Assembly: GCA_014762625.1 (NCBI GenBank)
Contig: JABURQ010000073.1
Coordinates: 1-64,000, forward strand
Source of the DNA: Planctomycetaceae bacterium
Lineage (GTDB): Bacteria > Planctomycetota > Planctomycetia > Planctomycetales > Planctomycetaceae
DNA: 64,000 nt
Reading direction: 5' to 3'
The translations under genes and the position numbers were made by a program. The notes under the pieces are model-generated. The model was not told the DNA's origin. It ran no database searches and saw nothing but the letters and a program-made list of their open reading frames with translations. The stretch's first letter is position 1. Each line of letters starts with the position of its first letter. Positions 1-8,995 of the stretch are shown here, piece after piece.

Positions 1-30
1 CGTGGGCTCGGAGATGGGTATAAGAGACCG
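1..30. other. Sequencing adapter remnant (Nextera transposase end) at contig start
   Basis: Bases 1-28 match the reverse read-2 Nextera adapter plus 19-bp mosaic end with one substitution (position 17, G where the adapter has T); bases 29-30 differ at one place from the last two adapter bases. Read on the minus strand it appends the residues SYTHLRAH to the adjoining protein, a known artefact string in protein databases. It is not genomic; the native sequence begins at about base 31. Confidence 0.93.
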
Positions 31-1855
31 CTCCGGCTCCTCCCAGTTGATTAGTCTGGCCTTGCGGAAGCTGCAGCGCCTGGAAGGCAGAGTTCAAAAC
101 ATCGGCGACCTCGGAAGCGACCGCATTCTTTAAGGGAATCACTTTCAATTGATTCATCGCCCCTGACGCATCGCGATCGATTTTCAGAATCAATGCCGCA
201 GCTTCTTCCAGATCCCGCGGACGGGCTCGAACGATCAGCGAGTTGGTCCGGACATCGGCAAACGCCGTCAAGGTTCCACCGAGGCTTTCTCGATCCGCAA
301 AGAAATTCGTTACCAGTTCGGCCGCTTGGGTGGCAATCGCACTTTTCAACGAGAAGACTTCGAACTCGGTCAACGGATCGACCGGCTGATCGAGCTCGCG
401 GGCGAGTTCCAGAATAGAAGGAATATCCGCTTCCGGGGCCAGAATGATCAAGGCGTTCGGTTTTGTGACCGGAATGAACGTTACTTTGGACCGATCGGTC
501 GCGGCTTGCGGAGTCTCCGTGGTGGCGCCCGGCTGACGAGCGGTCAAGTCTTCATAAACGCTGGAGAGCAGCGTCGATAACTGCGTCGCGTCCACATGTT
601 CCAGCAGCAGCAGTTGAATAGCCGGAGCGGTCCCGACGGAGAGCTTTTCGATCTCGTTAATCACCGCCATGACGGCTTCCACATCGCGTTCGTTACCGCT
701 CAAAATCAACACGCCGAGGTCGGGCATCGCCTGGACGGTGACGTCGCTACGGAGTTCCGCTCCGAGAGGGTTTCCTCCCTCGGGAAGCTCCTGTGGATTA
801 TTGCTTTGAGTCGCCTGTTGATCGACGGCTTCCTGCTGAGCCCGAATGGCCAGCAGTCGATTCATCGAAGGTTGGAGAGATTTGGCCAGATTGGTGACGT
901 CTACTGTCGAAGGGACAACCCGAACCGTCTCTTCGCCGCGATCGACAGAAGCCTGAATGAGCTGGATCGTCTGTTTGACTTCGTCGGTCGCCTTCTCTGG
1001 ACCTTCTACCACCAGTTGATTCTGATTGACGTCGATGCCGATGGCTAATTCCACCGAAGATTGATCGATGGGCGATTTACGGGAGACCACAAACGACGGC
1101 AGGCCGTTCGGCCCCGAGGAAACCAGTTGAGATTCTTTCCCGAAACTGTTGTGAATCAAGCGCGCAACATCGACGGCCGGCTGTTTGGTGGCAATCGTCG
1201 ATCGCACGATGCGTCGGGAGCGAGGGGCGCCCTTTCCGGCGGCGGATGGCAAATCTTCGGGGACTGTATGTTGTGCCGGGACGACCCCCGAAGTTTGTTC
1301 GGTGCGAGTATCGACTACGGGTGTGACTGTGGAAAATTTCCGCGGATAGACGACTCCCGGAGCATTAGTGTTTCGAGTTTCTCTGGTGGAGGCGACTCCC
1401 GTGGCTCGAGGAACCGGCGAACGTTCGTAGCGGGTACGAACATCTTCCAGTTTGATCAGGATCAGATAATCCTGTTGATGAATGATGCGATATCCCTCTT
1501 TTTCGAGCGTATGGTTCAAGACTCGTACCGCTTCAGAAAGCGAGTATTGGTTGCCGTCCCGACGAGAAAAACGTCCCGGCGGTGAATCTTTCATCACAAG
1601 CGTGGTTTGGCTTTGTTCCGCCAGATCGTTGAGAACCTTTTCCCACGGCGCACTCTGGTAATTGAGACGTAGCGGAGCAGCGGGAGTTTCGACGGAGACT
1701 TCTCCTGAGGAGGCTGGAGCGGTTTGCCTCTGAATCGGGAAACGGGCCACATCGAAAGGACCGGCGCTGGCGACACCGAGAGTGGAGACGGCAATACCGC
1801 CAACGAGGACGCTGCGCAGCCAGCTCTGTAACCAAGGAGGAGCGTGATTCGACAC
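31..1855 (-). CDS. Secretin N-domain (GspD-like) protein, partial at contig end
   Basis: Last visible gene of the secretion operon; the reading frame is open for about 608 native codons and is cut by the contig end. The start is a GTG at 1855-1853: an in-frame stop lies 15 bases upstream and AAGGGA sits just ahead of it. The protein has a signal peptide (VASAGPF, cut after about residue 28), a short secretin/TonB-type N0-like module near residues 45-105 (NYQSAPWEKVLNDLAEQS), a linker rich in Thr/Arg/Pro, then at least four repeated ring-building N1-type modules, each ending in the usual V-x-x-L-D-type turn (for example KSAIATQAAELVTNFF and LKNAVASEVADVLNSAF). No outer-membrane barrel domain is reached before the cut. 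It probably acts with the other secretin-like protein encoded at the head of the operon. Function as a secretion-ring component is inferred from family and context. Confidence 0.85.
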
Positions 1856-2071
1856 GGAAATCCCTTTCCGTTATGGGGGCGTAAACGACTAATAACGGTC
1901 GACTGACGGGGGAGTCGTTATAACCGTTCTTATCCTTATTATCGGCACAGTTTGACATGCAGATGAGGGAATCATCTTGTCAGAAACCAGAATCTGAGAA
2001 TTCTGCCGACCCTCAAATTCGGCGCATAGTTCGAGACAGTCTGGAGATACGTCTTCGCCGACGGCGCGGAA

Positions 2072-3754
2072 TCAATCCGCTCCGGGAATTTGAGCCTGAC
2101 TGCGGCTGAAGAGATTCTGCCCCAGCTTGAGTTGCCACAATGCCTCGCCCGATTGCCAGAGGACGAAGTCACGGCCGATCATCATCACGACCCCACTCAC
2201 TCCCGCCACATCGAATTCTTCCCCTTCCGTGACCGTGGTCGTTTTGTTCTCAGCGCGATTGTAAAACATCGCCTTGAGATCATCGTCGGGCTTGATAATT
2301 CCTGTCAGGTAGGTGTCGCGGGTGAAATCTTCGATCACCGAAAACTGGAACGTCTTGCTTGACGATTCCGGGGGTACACCGTTATCGGTCACTGTAAAGG
2401 TAAGTTCATAATCACCCGGAGGAGTGACCACCGGTGGCGTCCAGGTCAAGGTTCCCTTCGCGCCATCAAATTGAGCCCCCGCCGGCAATTCCCCCTGAAA
2501 AGAAAATTTCAATTCTTCGGGGGCGGTTTCAATATCGATCGCCTCCAGTTGCAATTGATATTCCGAACCCGGCAGTACTTTCTGAGGACCGATATCGGAG
2601 AGTTCCGGCGGAAAATTCGGATCTCGAAGGGTTAGTTTAACCTCTTCGCTGAATCTCGGTTTCTGTTCCCCTTCAATCCGGACGGCGAACTGCAATGGAT
2701 ATTCGCCAAGTTCGACATTTTGATCCGGTTCCCAGACCACTTCCCCCGTCTGAGCGTTCAATTCCAGACCGGCGGGAACCTCCCCTTCGACGCTGTAAAT
2801 ACGTGGCGGAGTTTTCGCATTGAATCCGTCTGCTTGTAACTGAAGCCGATAGGGACGACCGCGAACCGCAATTTGATCTCCCACATTCTTCCATTGAGGT
2901 TGGCTGGGAGGAGCCGGCTTCACGAAAAAGTTGCCGTCGATAATCCGTTGCAGATCCTGCTCGGAAATGAGCGGTCGATCTTTCCGGAGTTGGAACAATT
3001 CCACTTCCGCTCCCGGTTCGTGGTTGGCGGCGATCGTTCCTTCGTATCCGCGTTTGAGCGTCCACTGTCGGGAGTTGCCGGGAAGCACCTGAATGAGTTC
3101 GCTTCCGATCCGCACCAGAAACGACTGATCCTCGGGAAAGCCGGCGGGAGTTTTGGGAGTGAACGTCGTCGCCGTCTGACTCAAGACCTGATTGAGTCGA
3201 AAGCGGGGAAAGATCGTTTCTCGCATCGGACTGTTCGGCAGGGCCAGCGCTTCCGCGGAAAGTGTGATTTCCACTAGCGGGTTCCCGCGATGTTCGTCAC
3301 ATTCCAAACGCAATCCCGACACGCGGTGCAGAATATCGGCATTCTCGAAAGCGGCGAGAAAGCGGCATATCTGTTCGTAACTCGCCTGCGCCGACAATCC
3401 GACCCGTACCGCCGTATAAACTTTCCCGCGTGAGGAACGGCCTTCCGGTTTGACCTGCGGATTCCGGAATTGATACATGTTCGCCAACTCGGTCACCCAT
3501 TCCTGATATAACCGTTGGGCCACCAGTTCTTCGGGAGGGAGCGCCATCCGGGTCGCATTAACGACTCGAGTTTGTGCCGCCAGAAGCTGCATATCTTTGA
3601 TTTCGAGGGTATCGACCGAATCGAGCAGCGTTTGCAACTGGATCTTCTTCTCATCGATCGGATCCACAAACCAGCTGACGTACATTGGCTTTCCGAACCA
3701 GTAGAGGATCACCAGTCCGAACAGCAGGGCTAATTTTTTCTCGCGTTGATTCAT
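2072..3754 (-). CDS. GspM/PilO-like inner-membrane protein fused to Ig-like domains
   Basis: 560 residues. The N-terminus is a short cytoplasmic tail and one membrane helix (residues 8-28, LALLFGLVILYWFGKP), followed by a coiled-coil segment and a ferredoxin-like PilO/GspM-type periplasmic domain to about residue 185 (it contains the FLAAFENADILHRV stretch typical of these assembly-platform proteins). The rest is unlike GspM: about residues 290-385 and 390-485 are two putative-Ig (He_PIG / cadherin-like) repeats, each with the P-A-G-(L/A)-x-(L/F)-(N/D) and W-x-P signature, and a small C-terminal domain ends the protein. The gene follows gspL with a 12-base gap, which supports its place in the platform. 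GspM normally has about 160-180 residues, so this is a three-fold longer fusion. The Ig part might contact peptidoglycan, substrate or the secretin-like ring; that is inference. Confidence 0.8.
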   Translation of the reverse strand: MNQREKKLALLFGLVILYWFGKPMYVSWFVDPIDEKKIQLQTLLDSVDTLEIKDMQLLAAQTRVVNATRMALPPEELVAQRLYQEWVTELANMYQFRNPQVKPEGRSSRGKVYTAVRVGLSAQASYEQICRFLAAFENADILHRVSGLRLECDEHRGNPLVEITLSAEALALPNSPMRETIFPRFRLNQVLSQTATTFTPKTPAGFPEDQSFLVRIGSELIQVLPGNSRQWTLKRGYEGTIAANHEPGAEVELFQLRKDRPLISEQDLQRIIDGNFFVKPAPPSQPQWKNVGDQIAVRGRPYRLQLQADGFNAKTPPRIYSVEGEVPAGLELNAQTGEVVWEPDQNVELGEYPLQFAVRIEGEQKPRFSEEVKLTLRDPNFPPELSDIGPQKVLPGSEYQLQLEAIDIETAPEELKFSFQGELPAGAQFDGAKGTLTWTPPVVTPPGDYELTFTVTDNGVPPESSSKTFQFSVIEDFTRDTYLTGIIKPDDDLKAMFYNRAENKTTTVTEGEEFDVAGVSGVVMMIGRDFVLWQSGEALWQLKLGQNLFSRSQAQIPGAD

Positions 3755-3766
3755 AATTCACTCAAC

Positions 3767-5218
3767 TTACGAACGAGGAGTGTTCGTCGTTGTCTCGGTT
3801 GCTACAGGACGCTCCAGGCTCAGCTCAAACTCGACGGGGTATTCGGAATCTCTTCGTCCGCTACGAATGGCGGCGGGTGTCACATTGAATCCGGCGGAAT
3901 CGAACTCCCGGTAGACTTCCTCCACAACATCGCGTTCAACCGCCTGACCCTCGGCGTGGACTTTAGCCAGATTCTTTCCCAGCGCGACATCAAACTGATA
4001 TTCACTCAGATAGACACTCCCCGTTCCCGGCAGTGTCTGTTGAGTCAAGTCAAGTTCCTGCAACGTGTGGACATCGCGATCCAACCACTCTTTGAGTTGG
4101 GCATCCGTATCCAGAACCATTTGTCCGTTTGCCAGTCCGGATTTCAGATTCGACTCATCCAGTTGTAATTGTGAGATTTGCCGATCGAGATCCCGAACAT
4201 ACACGTAAAAGCGGTAATAACCCAAAGACAGGATTGTCAGGATGCCTGCCGCGTAAATGGCCATTTTACGGCGTGAATCGTCTTGGACGACTCTCTTTTC
4301 GCGCGGGTGAAAAAAATCGACCCCTGGATACTGATTCAGCAACAGACCCAGCGGCGCGATCAGCCGACTTGTATTCAGATCTGATGGTAGCGATGCCGCG
4401 ATCTTCAACGGCGGTGCGTCTTCCGGCGTCAACAGCGTCAATTGACCTTCGATCAGAGAAGACAACCCGGCGAACTGTTGGAATTCGTCGGCACCGACGA
4501 AGAAGACAGTTTGTCCTACCGTCACATCACCCAACGTTTGCTGAGCTGCGAAGAGGATACGTCGGAATTCTGAAGCAACACTTTCGCTCGAAACATCAGC
4601 GAGAGACGAAGTCTGCATCAGTTGAATAGTCTGCTGGCGGATTAACGCGACTTCCAGACGCGATCCAATAAGTTCCGCCGCGACCACTAACTCTTGCGGT
4701 GCAACTTGAGTGCTGGCACTGGCGAATTCTGCGAGCCCCAGGCTCGATAACCCGATACCTTCCAGTTCGATGCCCGCCACTTTCAGCGTTTTCTCAATGG
4801 TTTGTGCCACGGATTGATTGAGAGTGGCGGCGAGGACCGATCCGAGCTCTCGTCCCGGCTGGTCCGGTTGAGGCAAAAAGTCGATCAGAAGCTGATCGAC
4901 CGGCTGCGACGATTTCGTCGCCGCCTGCATTTGAACGATCTCGGCAAGTTCTTCTTCGGGAACGCGAGGGACATCGAGATGACGCACAATCACCTGATCG
5001 CGTGGCAGGCAAATGCGGGCAGAATCGCCCGTGATTCCCGCCTGACGCAGAAACGTTTTCAGAGCTTCGCCGGCAGCTTGAGGATTTTGTTTCGGTGCCG
5101 CGTTTTCCGGCCAGACCAGTTCCGCCGCCTGATTCAGACGAATTGTCTGACCGCTGGCTGTCGCGGCGACCGCGACAACGCCGTTGCGTGCCCAGTTCAA
5201 AATGAGAGAATCTGCCAT
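3767..5218 (-). CDS. gspL: GspL-type PilM-PilN fusion, secretion assembly platform
   Basis: 483 residues from ATG 5218 (MADSL); an in-frame TTG at 5233 would add five residues. Residues 1 to about 290 form an actin-like PilM/GspL cytoplasmic domain (VRHLDVPRVPEEELAEIV is the typical PilM segment), a single membrane helix follows at about 312-335 (MAIYAAGILTILSLGYYRF), then a PilN-like periplasmic part with a coiled coil and a ferredoxin-like fold. This is the GspL arrangement, in which the fusion anchors the GspE ATPase to the inner membrane. It lies 120 bases after gspK and 12 bases before the GspM/PilO-like gene. Classification as GspL rests on domain order and operon position. Confidence 0.82.
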   Translation of the reverse strand: MADSLILNWARNGVVAVAATASGQTIRLNQAAELVWPENAAPKQNPQAAGEALKTFLRQAGITGDSARICLPRDQVIVRHLDVPRVPEEELAEIVQMQAATKSSQPVDQLLIDFLPQPDQPGRELGSVLAATLNQSVAQTIEKTLKVAGIELEGIGLSSLGLAEFASASTQVAPQELVVAAELIGSRLEVALIRQQTIQLMQTSSLADVSSESVASEFRRILFAAQQTLGDVTVGQTVFFVGADEFQQFAGLSSLIEGQLTLLTPEDAPPLKIAASLPSDLNTSRLIAPLGLLLNQYPGVDFFHPREKRVVQDDSRRKMAIYAAGILTILSLGYYRFYVYVRDLDRQISQLQLDESNLKSGLANGQMVLDTDAQLKEWLDRDVHTLQELDLTQQTLPGTGSVYLSEYQFDVALGKNLAKVHAEGQAVERDVVEEVYREFDSAGFNVTPAAIRSGRRDSEYPVEFELSLERPVATETTTNTPRS

Positions 5219-5340
5219 AACTATAAGTCTCAAAAGAGAATCTGTTTCCCTATTTTAACACCCGAACCGCAAATTCGGACCGCCCTTCTTGGAAGATCGG
5301 GGAATTCGATGGGGGTTAATCGTCATAATCGGCTCCGCAA

Positions 5341-6999
5341 TCACTCCTCGGTCCCCTGCTGCCAGTCGAACAGAGAATACCCGGCCCCAAGCCGCGAATA
5401 GTCGCCGACCGACAGCAAAGTCGGCGGAGACTCAGACGCGTCGATCATCACTTTCAGACGTGTGGAAATCCCGGTCCGACTGAAGTATCCGACGACCTGA
5501 GCGGTCAGAACGTCGCCTCCCGAAGTGATATAGGGATCGAGCAACCGCATCGTTTCCAGATCGACGAGCCCCTCCACCATTAACCAGCAGTTGGTCGATC
5601 GAGACGCCGCCAAATCCGGATTCGGACGCCCCGAGGCCAATTGATGACCGGCAGACACAATGGAGGACGCGAGTTCTTCGGTCATCGCGGGGATCCCCAT
5701 CAACGTCTCGAAACGCGCCTCGTTGACATTAATCCGCCCTTCAATCGTGGGGGAATCAATCACACCGAACGCCTCGTTGATGACCGGGAAGCTCGCCGAC
5801 AGTGATCCCGAATCACTACTCCAGGGACTCACGAGCGTCTGCTGCCCCCCTTCCATTTGCGCTTCGACTTCGGCATCGACCAAATCATACAACGAGCGAA
5901 TCTCGAAATCGCCGCCCGAGGAAAGGTCCATCCCGTTTCGGGTCACCTGCCCTCCATTTGCAATCGCGTCGGAGATACCCTCGGCGAGATCGTCCAGAAT
6001 CGCCTGATCTTCAAGCGATAGATCGGAGAAATCTCCCCCCGCCAGTCCGGTCGGCGTGATGTCGAATTCGTCCCGGTTGGAGGGACCGAAAATCCGATAA
6101 GCGACGACGAACGTCGCCACTTCCTCTCCGAACTCTTCGTCGAGTTGATCGTAGAGATCGGTCAAGGTGTTGGTATTGAGCGGTATTTTGGGACTGCCGT
6201 CCAGACGCAGGTTCGATTCGCGAGCAGTCACGGTCAGATAGTCCGACCAGCCGGCATCCAGAATGCCGTCCGCATTGTCGAACGGCTCCGTCACTCCGGC
6301 ATCGTCTTCGTTCGCATCGAGCAGGCCGTTGCGATTGGTATCTTCTCCATAGAGCAGCGTCGCGGTCACGCCGTCGACCGCCAGTAACTCATCGAGAGAA
6401 AGCAGCGGCGCGTTTTTGGGTTTACGGGGGGGATAAAAATTCGCGTAGGCCTCAGCTTCTGCACCGAAATAACGAGCCTCGGTATCGGCGTCGATCCAGT
6501 CGAGAATCGCATCGGCGATCGATTCCGTCATGGACGGAAGCTCCATCAGGAAGAAGCGGACTTCATCCTCCGTGAGACCGCTGTTGGCGAGTGCGTTCAA
6601 ATTCAGCTTCGCGGATTCATTCCGCAATCCAAACCGCACTCCCGCCGTCGAGGAAGGGGCGTCAACGGGAGCCACGACGGAAAAGTATCCGACGGGGCGT
6701 CCTTCAGTCCCCTCCTGAACCACAATTTGATGAAACTGGTCTGGATTATTGAACAGATCGGGCGGCTCTTCCGAAGCTTTCAACGCGACGAGCGATAATG
6801 TCCAATCAACTCCCGAATCCGCCAGCGTCCGAGATTCGGTCAGCAGTCCGGTCCGAATCGAGGCTTCGTATTCCGCCAGCATCACTTCCGAATAGGTATA
6901 AGCCGCCAAAGAGAGCATCGCCACGATGACCAGGACCGCCAGCAAGGCGCTACCGCGTCGATTATCTGAAGGAGGGAGAGAGACGTATTGCCGCTTCAT
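5341..6999 (-). CDS. gspK: GspK-like minor pseudopilin
   Basis: 552 residues. The N-terminus has a short basic leader ending RRG followed by SALLAVLVIVAMLSLAAY, the class III signal of GspK, which lacks the Glu at position 5 found in other pseudopilins. Large size and helix-hairpin-helix-like segments (LNLNALANSGLTEDEVRFF and INVNEARFETLMGIP) match the GspK family, whose members usually have about 300-350 residues; this one is longer. Residues about 218-231 carry a calcium-type loop DTNRNGLLDANED. GspK caps the pseudopilus tip together with GspI and GspJ, whose genes lie directly upstream. The ATG overlaps the gspJ stop by four bases, so translation is probably coupled. Confidence 0.85.
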   Translation of the reverse strand: MKRQYVSLPPSDNRRGSALLAVLVIVAMLSLAAYTYSEVMLAEYEASIRTGLLTESRTLADSGVDWTLSLVALKASEEPPDLFNNPDQFHQIVVQEGTEGRPVGYFSVVAPVDAPSSTAGVRFGLRNESAKLNLNALANSGLTEDEVRFFLMELPSMTESIADAILDWIDADTEARYFGAEAEAYANFYPPRKPKNAPLLSLDELLAVDGVTATLLYGEDTNRNGLLDANEDDAGVTEPFDNADGILDAGWSDYLTVTARESNLRLDGSPKIPLNTNTLTDLYDQLDEEFGEEVATFVVAYRIFGPSNRDEFDITPTGLAGGDFSDLSLEDQAILDDLAEGISDAIANGGQVTRNGMDLSSGGDFEIRSLYDLVDAEVEAQMEGGQQTLVSPWSSDSGSLSASFPVINEAFGVIDSPTIEGRINVNEARFETLMGIPAMTEELASSIVSAGHQLASGRPNPDLAASRSTNCWLMVEGLVDLETMRLLDPYITSGGDVLTAQVVGYFSRTGISTRLKVMIDASESPPTLLSVGDYSRLGAGYSLFDWQQGTEE

Positions 7000-7934
7000 A
7001 ACTCCACCTCCATCAAAGGTGGGGGCGCCATCGCGATCGCAACCACAAACCGGATCATATTCGATGACAGCCCGGACGGATCCTCACCAAACAGAATCGC
7101 GTTTGTATTCACTTCCAGTTCTTTGAATGTGAGCGTGACCTCCACCGCACTCGGAAGCCGCTCCTGAATCGCCGAATCCCATTGAGTCGCCCACTCCACG
7201 CCGTCAAAGTAACGAAACTGGACGCTGGAGATTTCGGGAGCCAGCAATTCCGCGTCGAGGGCCAACAGATCGATAGCATCGTCGGAATAGCTCAATTCGA
7301 GCGCATCTCGTTCGAGTCGCGACAAACCGCCAGTAGGTATGTTGGACAGGGAGGCTCCGCTTGACTCATCGAGCGTTCCCACCAATGAACCGATCGAAGA
7401 CGTCCCGTTCGCAAACCAGGAGATAGTCCGTACTCCACTATCCGTTACTGTCTCGACCGATTCCTGATCGTCCTCCGACATCGCGGTTTGCGTGGCGATT
7501 CGCGCCGGTAGACGCTCGGGGCGATTCACGAAGACGACCAACGAAGACTCATCGCCGTACAATCCCTGTGTCTTCTTCAGGATCGCCTCTGACGGGGTCA
7601 GAAACTCTTCGCTGTCCTCGATTCCAAGGCTCGATTCGATGTCATCCTGATCGACATCTTCGGCCGCAGTCTGATTGCTGGCTTCTTCCGTTACAAATTC
7701 CTCAAGATAGGTAACCGATCGCAGATCGTTCGTCATACGCAAATAGATCGCCCGAACCAGTTGCGCCCGTTCCATTCGCTTGCGGCCCATCGATTCCGCC
7801 CGCAAGGTCACCATCAGCGTCGCCCCAATGGATCCGATCAGCAGAATTCCCAAACCGAGAGCGATCAACAGCTCCAACAGCGTAATCCCCTGCCGTGAAT
7901 TCGACGGGGAGATAATCGGAGTCATCCGTTTCAC
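6996..7934 (-). CDS. gspJ: GspJ-like pseudopilin
   Basis: 312 residues with a prepilin leader: basic segment, Gly, then ITLLELLIALGLGILLIG, with Glu at position 5 of the mature helix. Such proteins are cut and N-methylated by a prepilin peptidase, which is not encoded in this window. The globular domain contains a long Asp/Glu-rich insert (about residues 90-110) and ends with a beta-rich segment (VQFRYFDGVEWATQWDS) typical of GspJ. It overlaps gspI and gspK by four bases on either side. The GspJ assignment is from gene order H-I-J-K and size, since minor pseudopilins diverge strongly. Confidence 0.82.
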   Translation of the reverse strand: MKRMTPIISPSNSRQGITLLELLIALGLGILLIGSIGATLMVTLRAESMGRKRMERAQLVRAIYLRMTNDLRSVTYLEEFVTEEASNQTAAEDVDQDDIESSLGIEDSEEFLTPSEAILKKTQGLYGDESSLVVFVNRPERLPARIATQTAMSEDDQESVETVTDSGVRTISWFANGTSSIGSLVGTLDESSGASLSNIPTGGLSRLERDALELSYSDDAIDLLALDAELLAPEISSVQFRYFDGVEWATQWDSAIQERLPSAVEVTLTFKELEVNTNAILFGEDPSGLSSNMIRFVVAIAMAPPPLMEVEL

Positions 7935-8371
7935 GATCCACCTCCCAACGCCGCGTCGAGGAAGATTTGCGGATCGCGGACAAACCGTGTCGCCGAATAT
8001 TCGTGGGCCGAGACCGTCGTATCGCCGTCCCGATGAGCGGTGACCGTCACCTGCAACAAACCCTCGATGCCGGCATCATCGACGGACATCGACCACAGCC
8101 AGCCGGGATAATCTTCCGATTCTTCATCGGTTGTCGATTGCAGCGTGAGCACCCCGGCGACCGCCTCATTGAGTTTGGTATCGACGAGCATCACCGCCTG
8201 GGTCCGGAATTGCGCCTGCACGGACGCGCGATGACCGTGATTCATTAACTGGAACAACGCGGTGATCGAACCAAGCAGGACTGCGACGGCAATCACCACT
8301 TCCAGCAACGTAAACGCGGAACGTCGGGAAGATTTCCCACTCTGTCTCAATGTTTCTTTCATTCGCATCAT
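7931..8371 (-). CDS. gspI: GspI-like pseudopilin
   Basis: 146 residues; basic leader followed by AFTLLEVVIAVAVLLGSI, a class III pilin signal. The residue before the mature Phe is Ala rather than the usual Gly, which is worth noting because prepilin peptidases prefer Gly there. The size and the VLLGSITALFQLMNHG start of the long helix match GspI, the second component of the pseudopilus tip. Four-base overlaps with the genes on both sides indicate translational coupling. Confidence 0.8.
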   Translation of the reverse strand: MMRMKETLRQSGKSSRRSAFTLLEVVIAVAVLLGSITALFQLMNHGHRASVQAQFRTQAVMLVDTKLNEAVAGVLTLQSTTDEESEDYPGWLWSMSVDDAGIEGLLQVTVTAHRDGDTTVSAHEYSATRFVRDPQIFLDAALGGGS

Positions 8372-8967
8372 CGTTGCCTCCTCTCAATCGAGGAGAGAGA
8401 GGCGGTTCCCGTCAGCGCCCGCACCGCAAAGGAGAGGTATTGGGCCTGGTCGTCTTCCAGTTCGAAGGTCGCATCACTACCGCTGCCGTCTGGATAAAAG
8501 ACGATCGGCAACGACCAACGGACGTTGGTCAGGTTGAGTTCTTCCGGGACGTCCGCCAGCAGTTTCGGAGAGATCGAGACGCTGCCCGACTCTTCACCTT
8601 CGGGAGTTTTGAAGGTGAATTCTTCGGGAACCTGCCCCGCCCGCGCGGGAAGCGTCAACGTCACTCCCGCATCCTCCGACTCTCCGGTGGGAGGAGTATC
8701 TTCAGTCGGCACCATCACATAATGTCGCCCGTTCGGTTCGTAGAAAAACTGGTACGGGATACCGTTGTCGATGGCCGCGAGACGCGCGGCGGAGACCGTA
8801 TCGTAGACCCGCCGCCCGTGATCCTTCAGTTCCGCAGTCTGATAAAAAGCCAGCATTCTCGGCCAGACAATCCCCGCAATCAGCAGCATTACTCCCAGAA
8901 CCAGGATCAGTTCAAACAGAGTAAAGCCGGACCTGCGCGAATCAATATGGCGAGAGACCGTCTTCAT
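8368..8967 (-). CDS. gspH: GspH-like pseudopilin
   Basis: 199 residues with the prepilin signal G-FTLFELILVLGVMLLIAG and Glu at mature position 5. The following segment (LKDHGRRVYDTVSAARLAAID) matches the GspH/FimT family start of the globular domain. Members act as minor pseudopilins between the GspG shaft and the I/J/K tip. It starts 28 bases after gspG and overlaps gspI by four bases. Confidence 0.84.
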   Translation of the reverse strand: MKTVSRHIDSRRSGFTLFELILVLGVMLLIAGIVWPRMLAFYQTAELKDHGRRVYDTVSAARLAAIDNGIPYQFFYEPNGRHYVMVPTEDTPPTGESEDAGVTLTLPARAGQVPEEFTFKTPEGEESGSVSISPKLLADVPEELNLTNVRWSLPIVFYPDGSGSDATFELEDDQAQYLSFAVRALTGTASLSSIERRQR

Positions 8968-8995
8968 TCCGCACCTATTTCAAAACCAATCCAAC

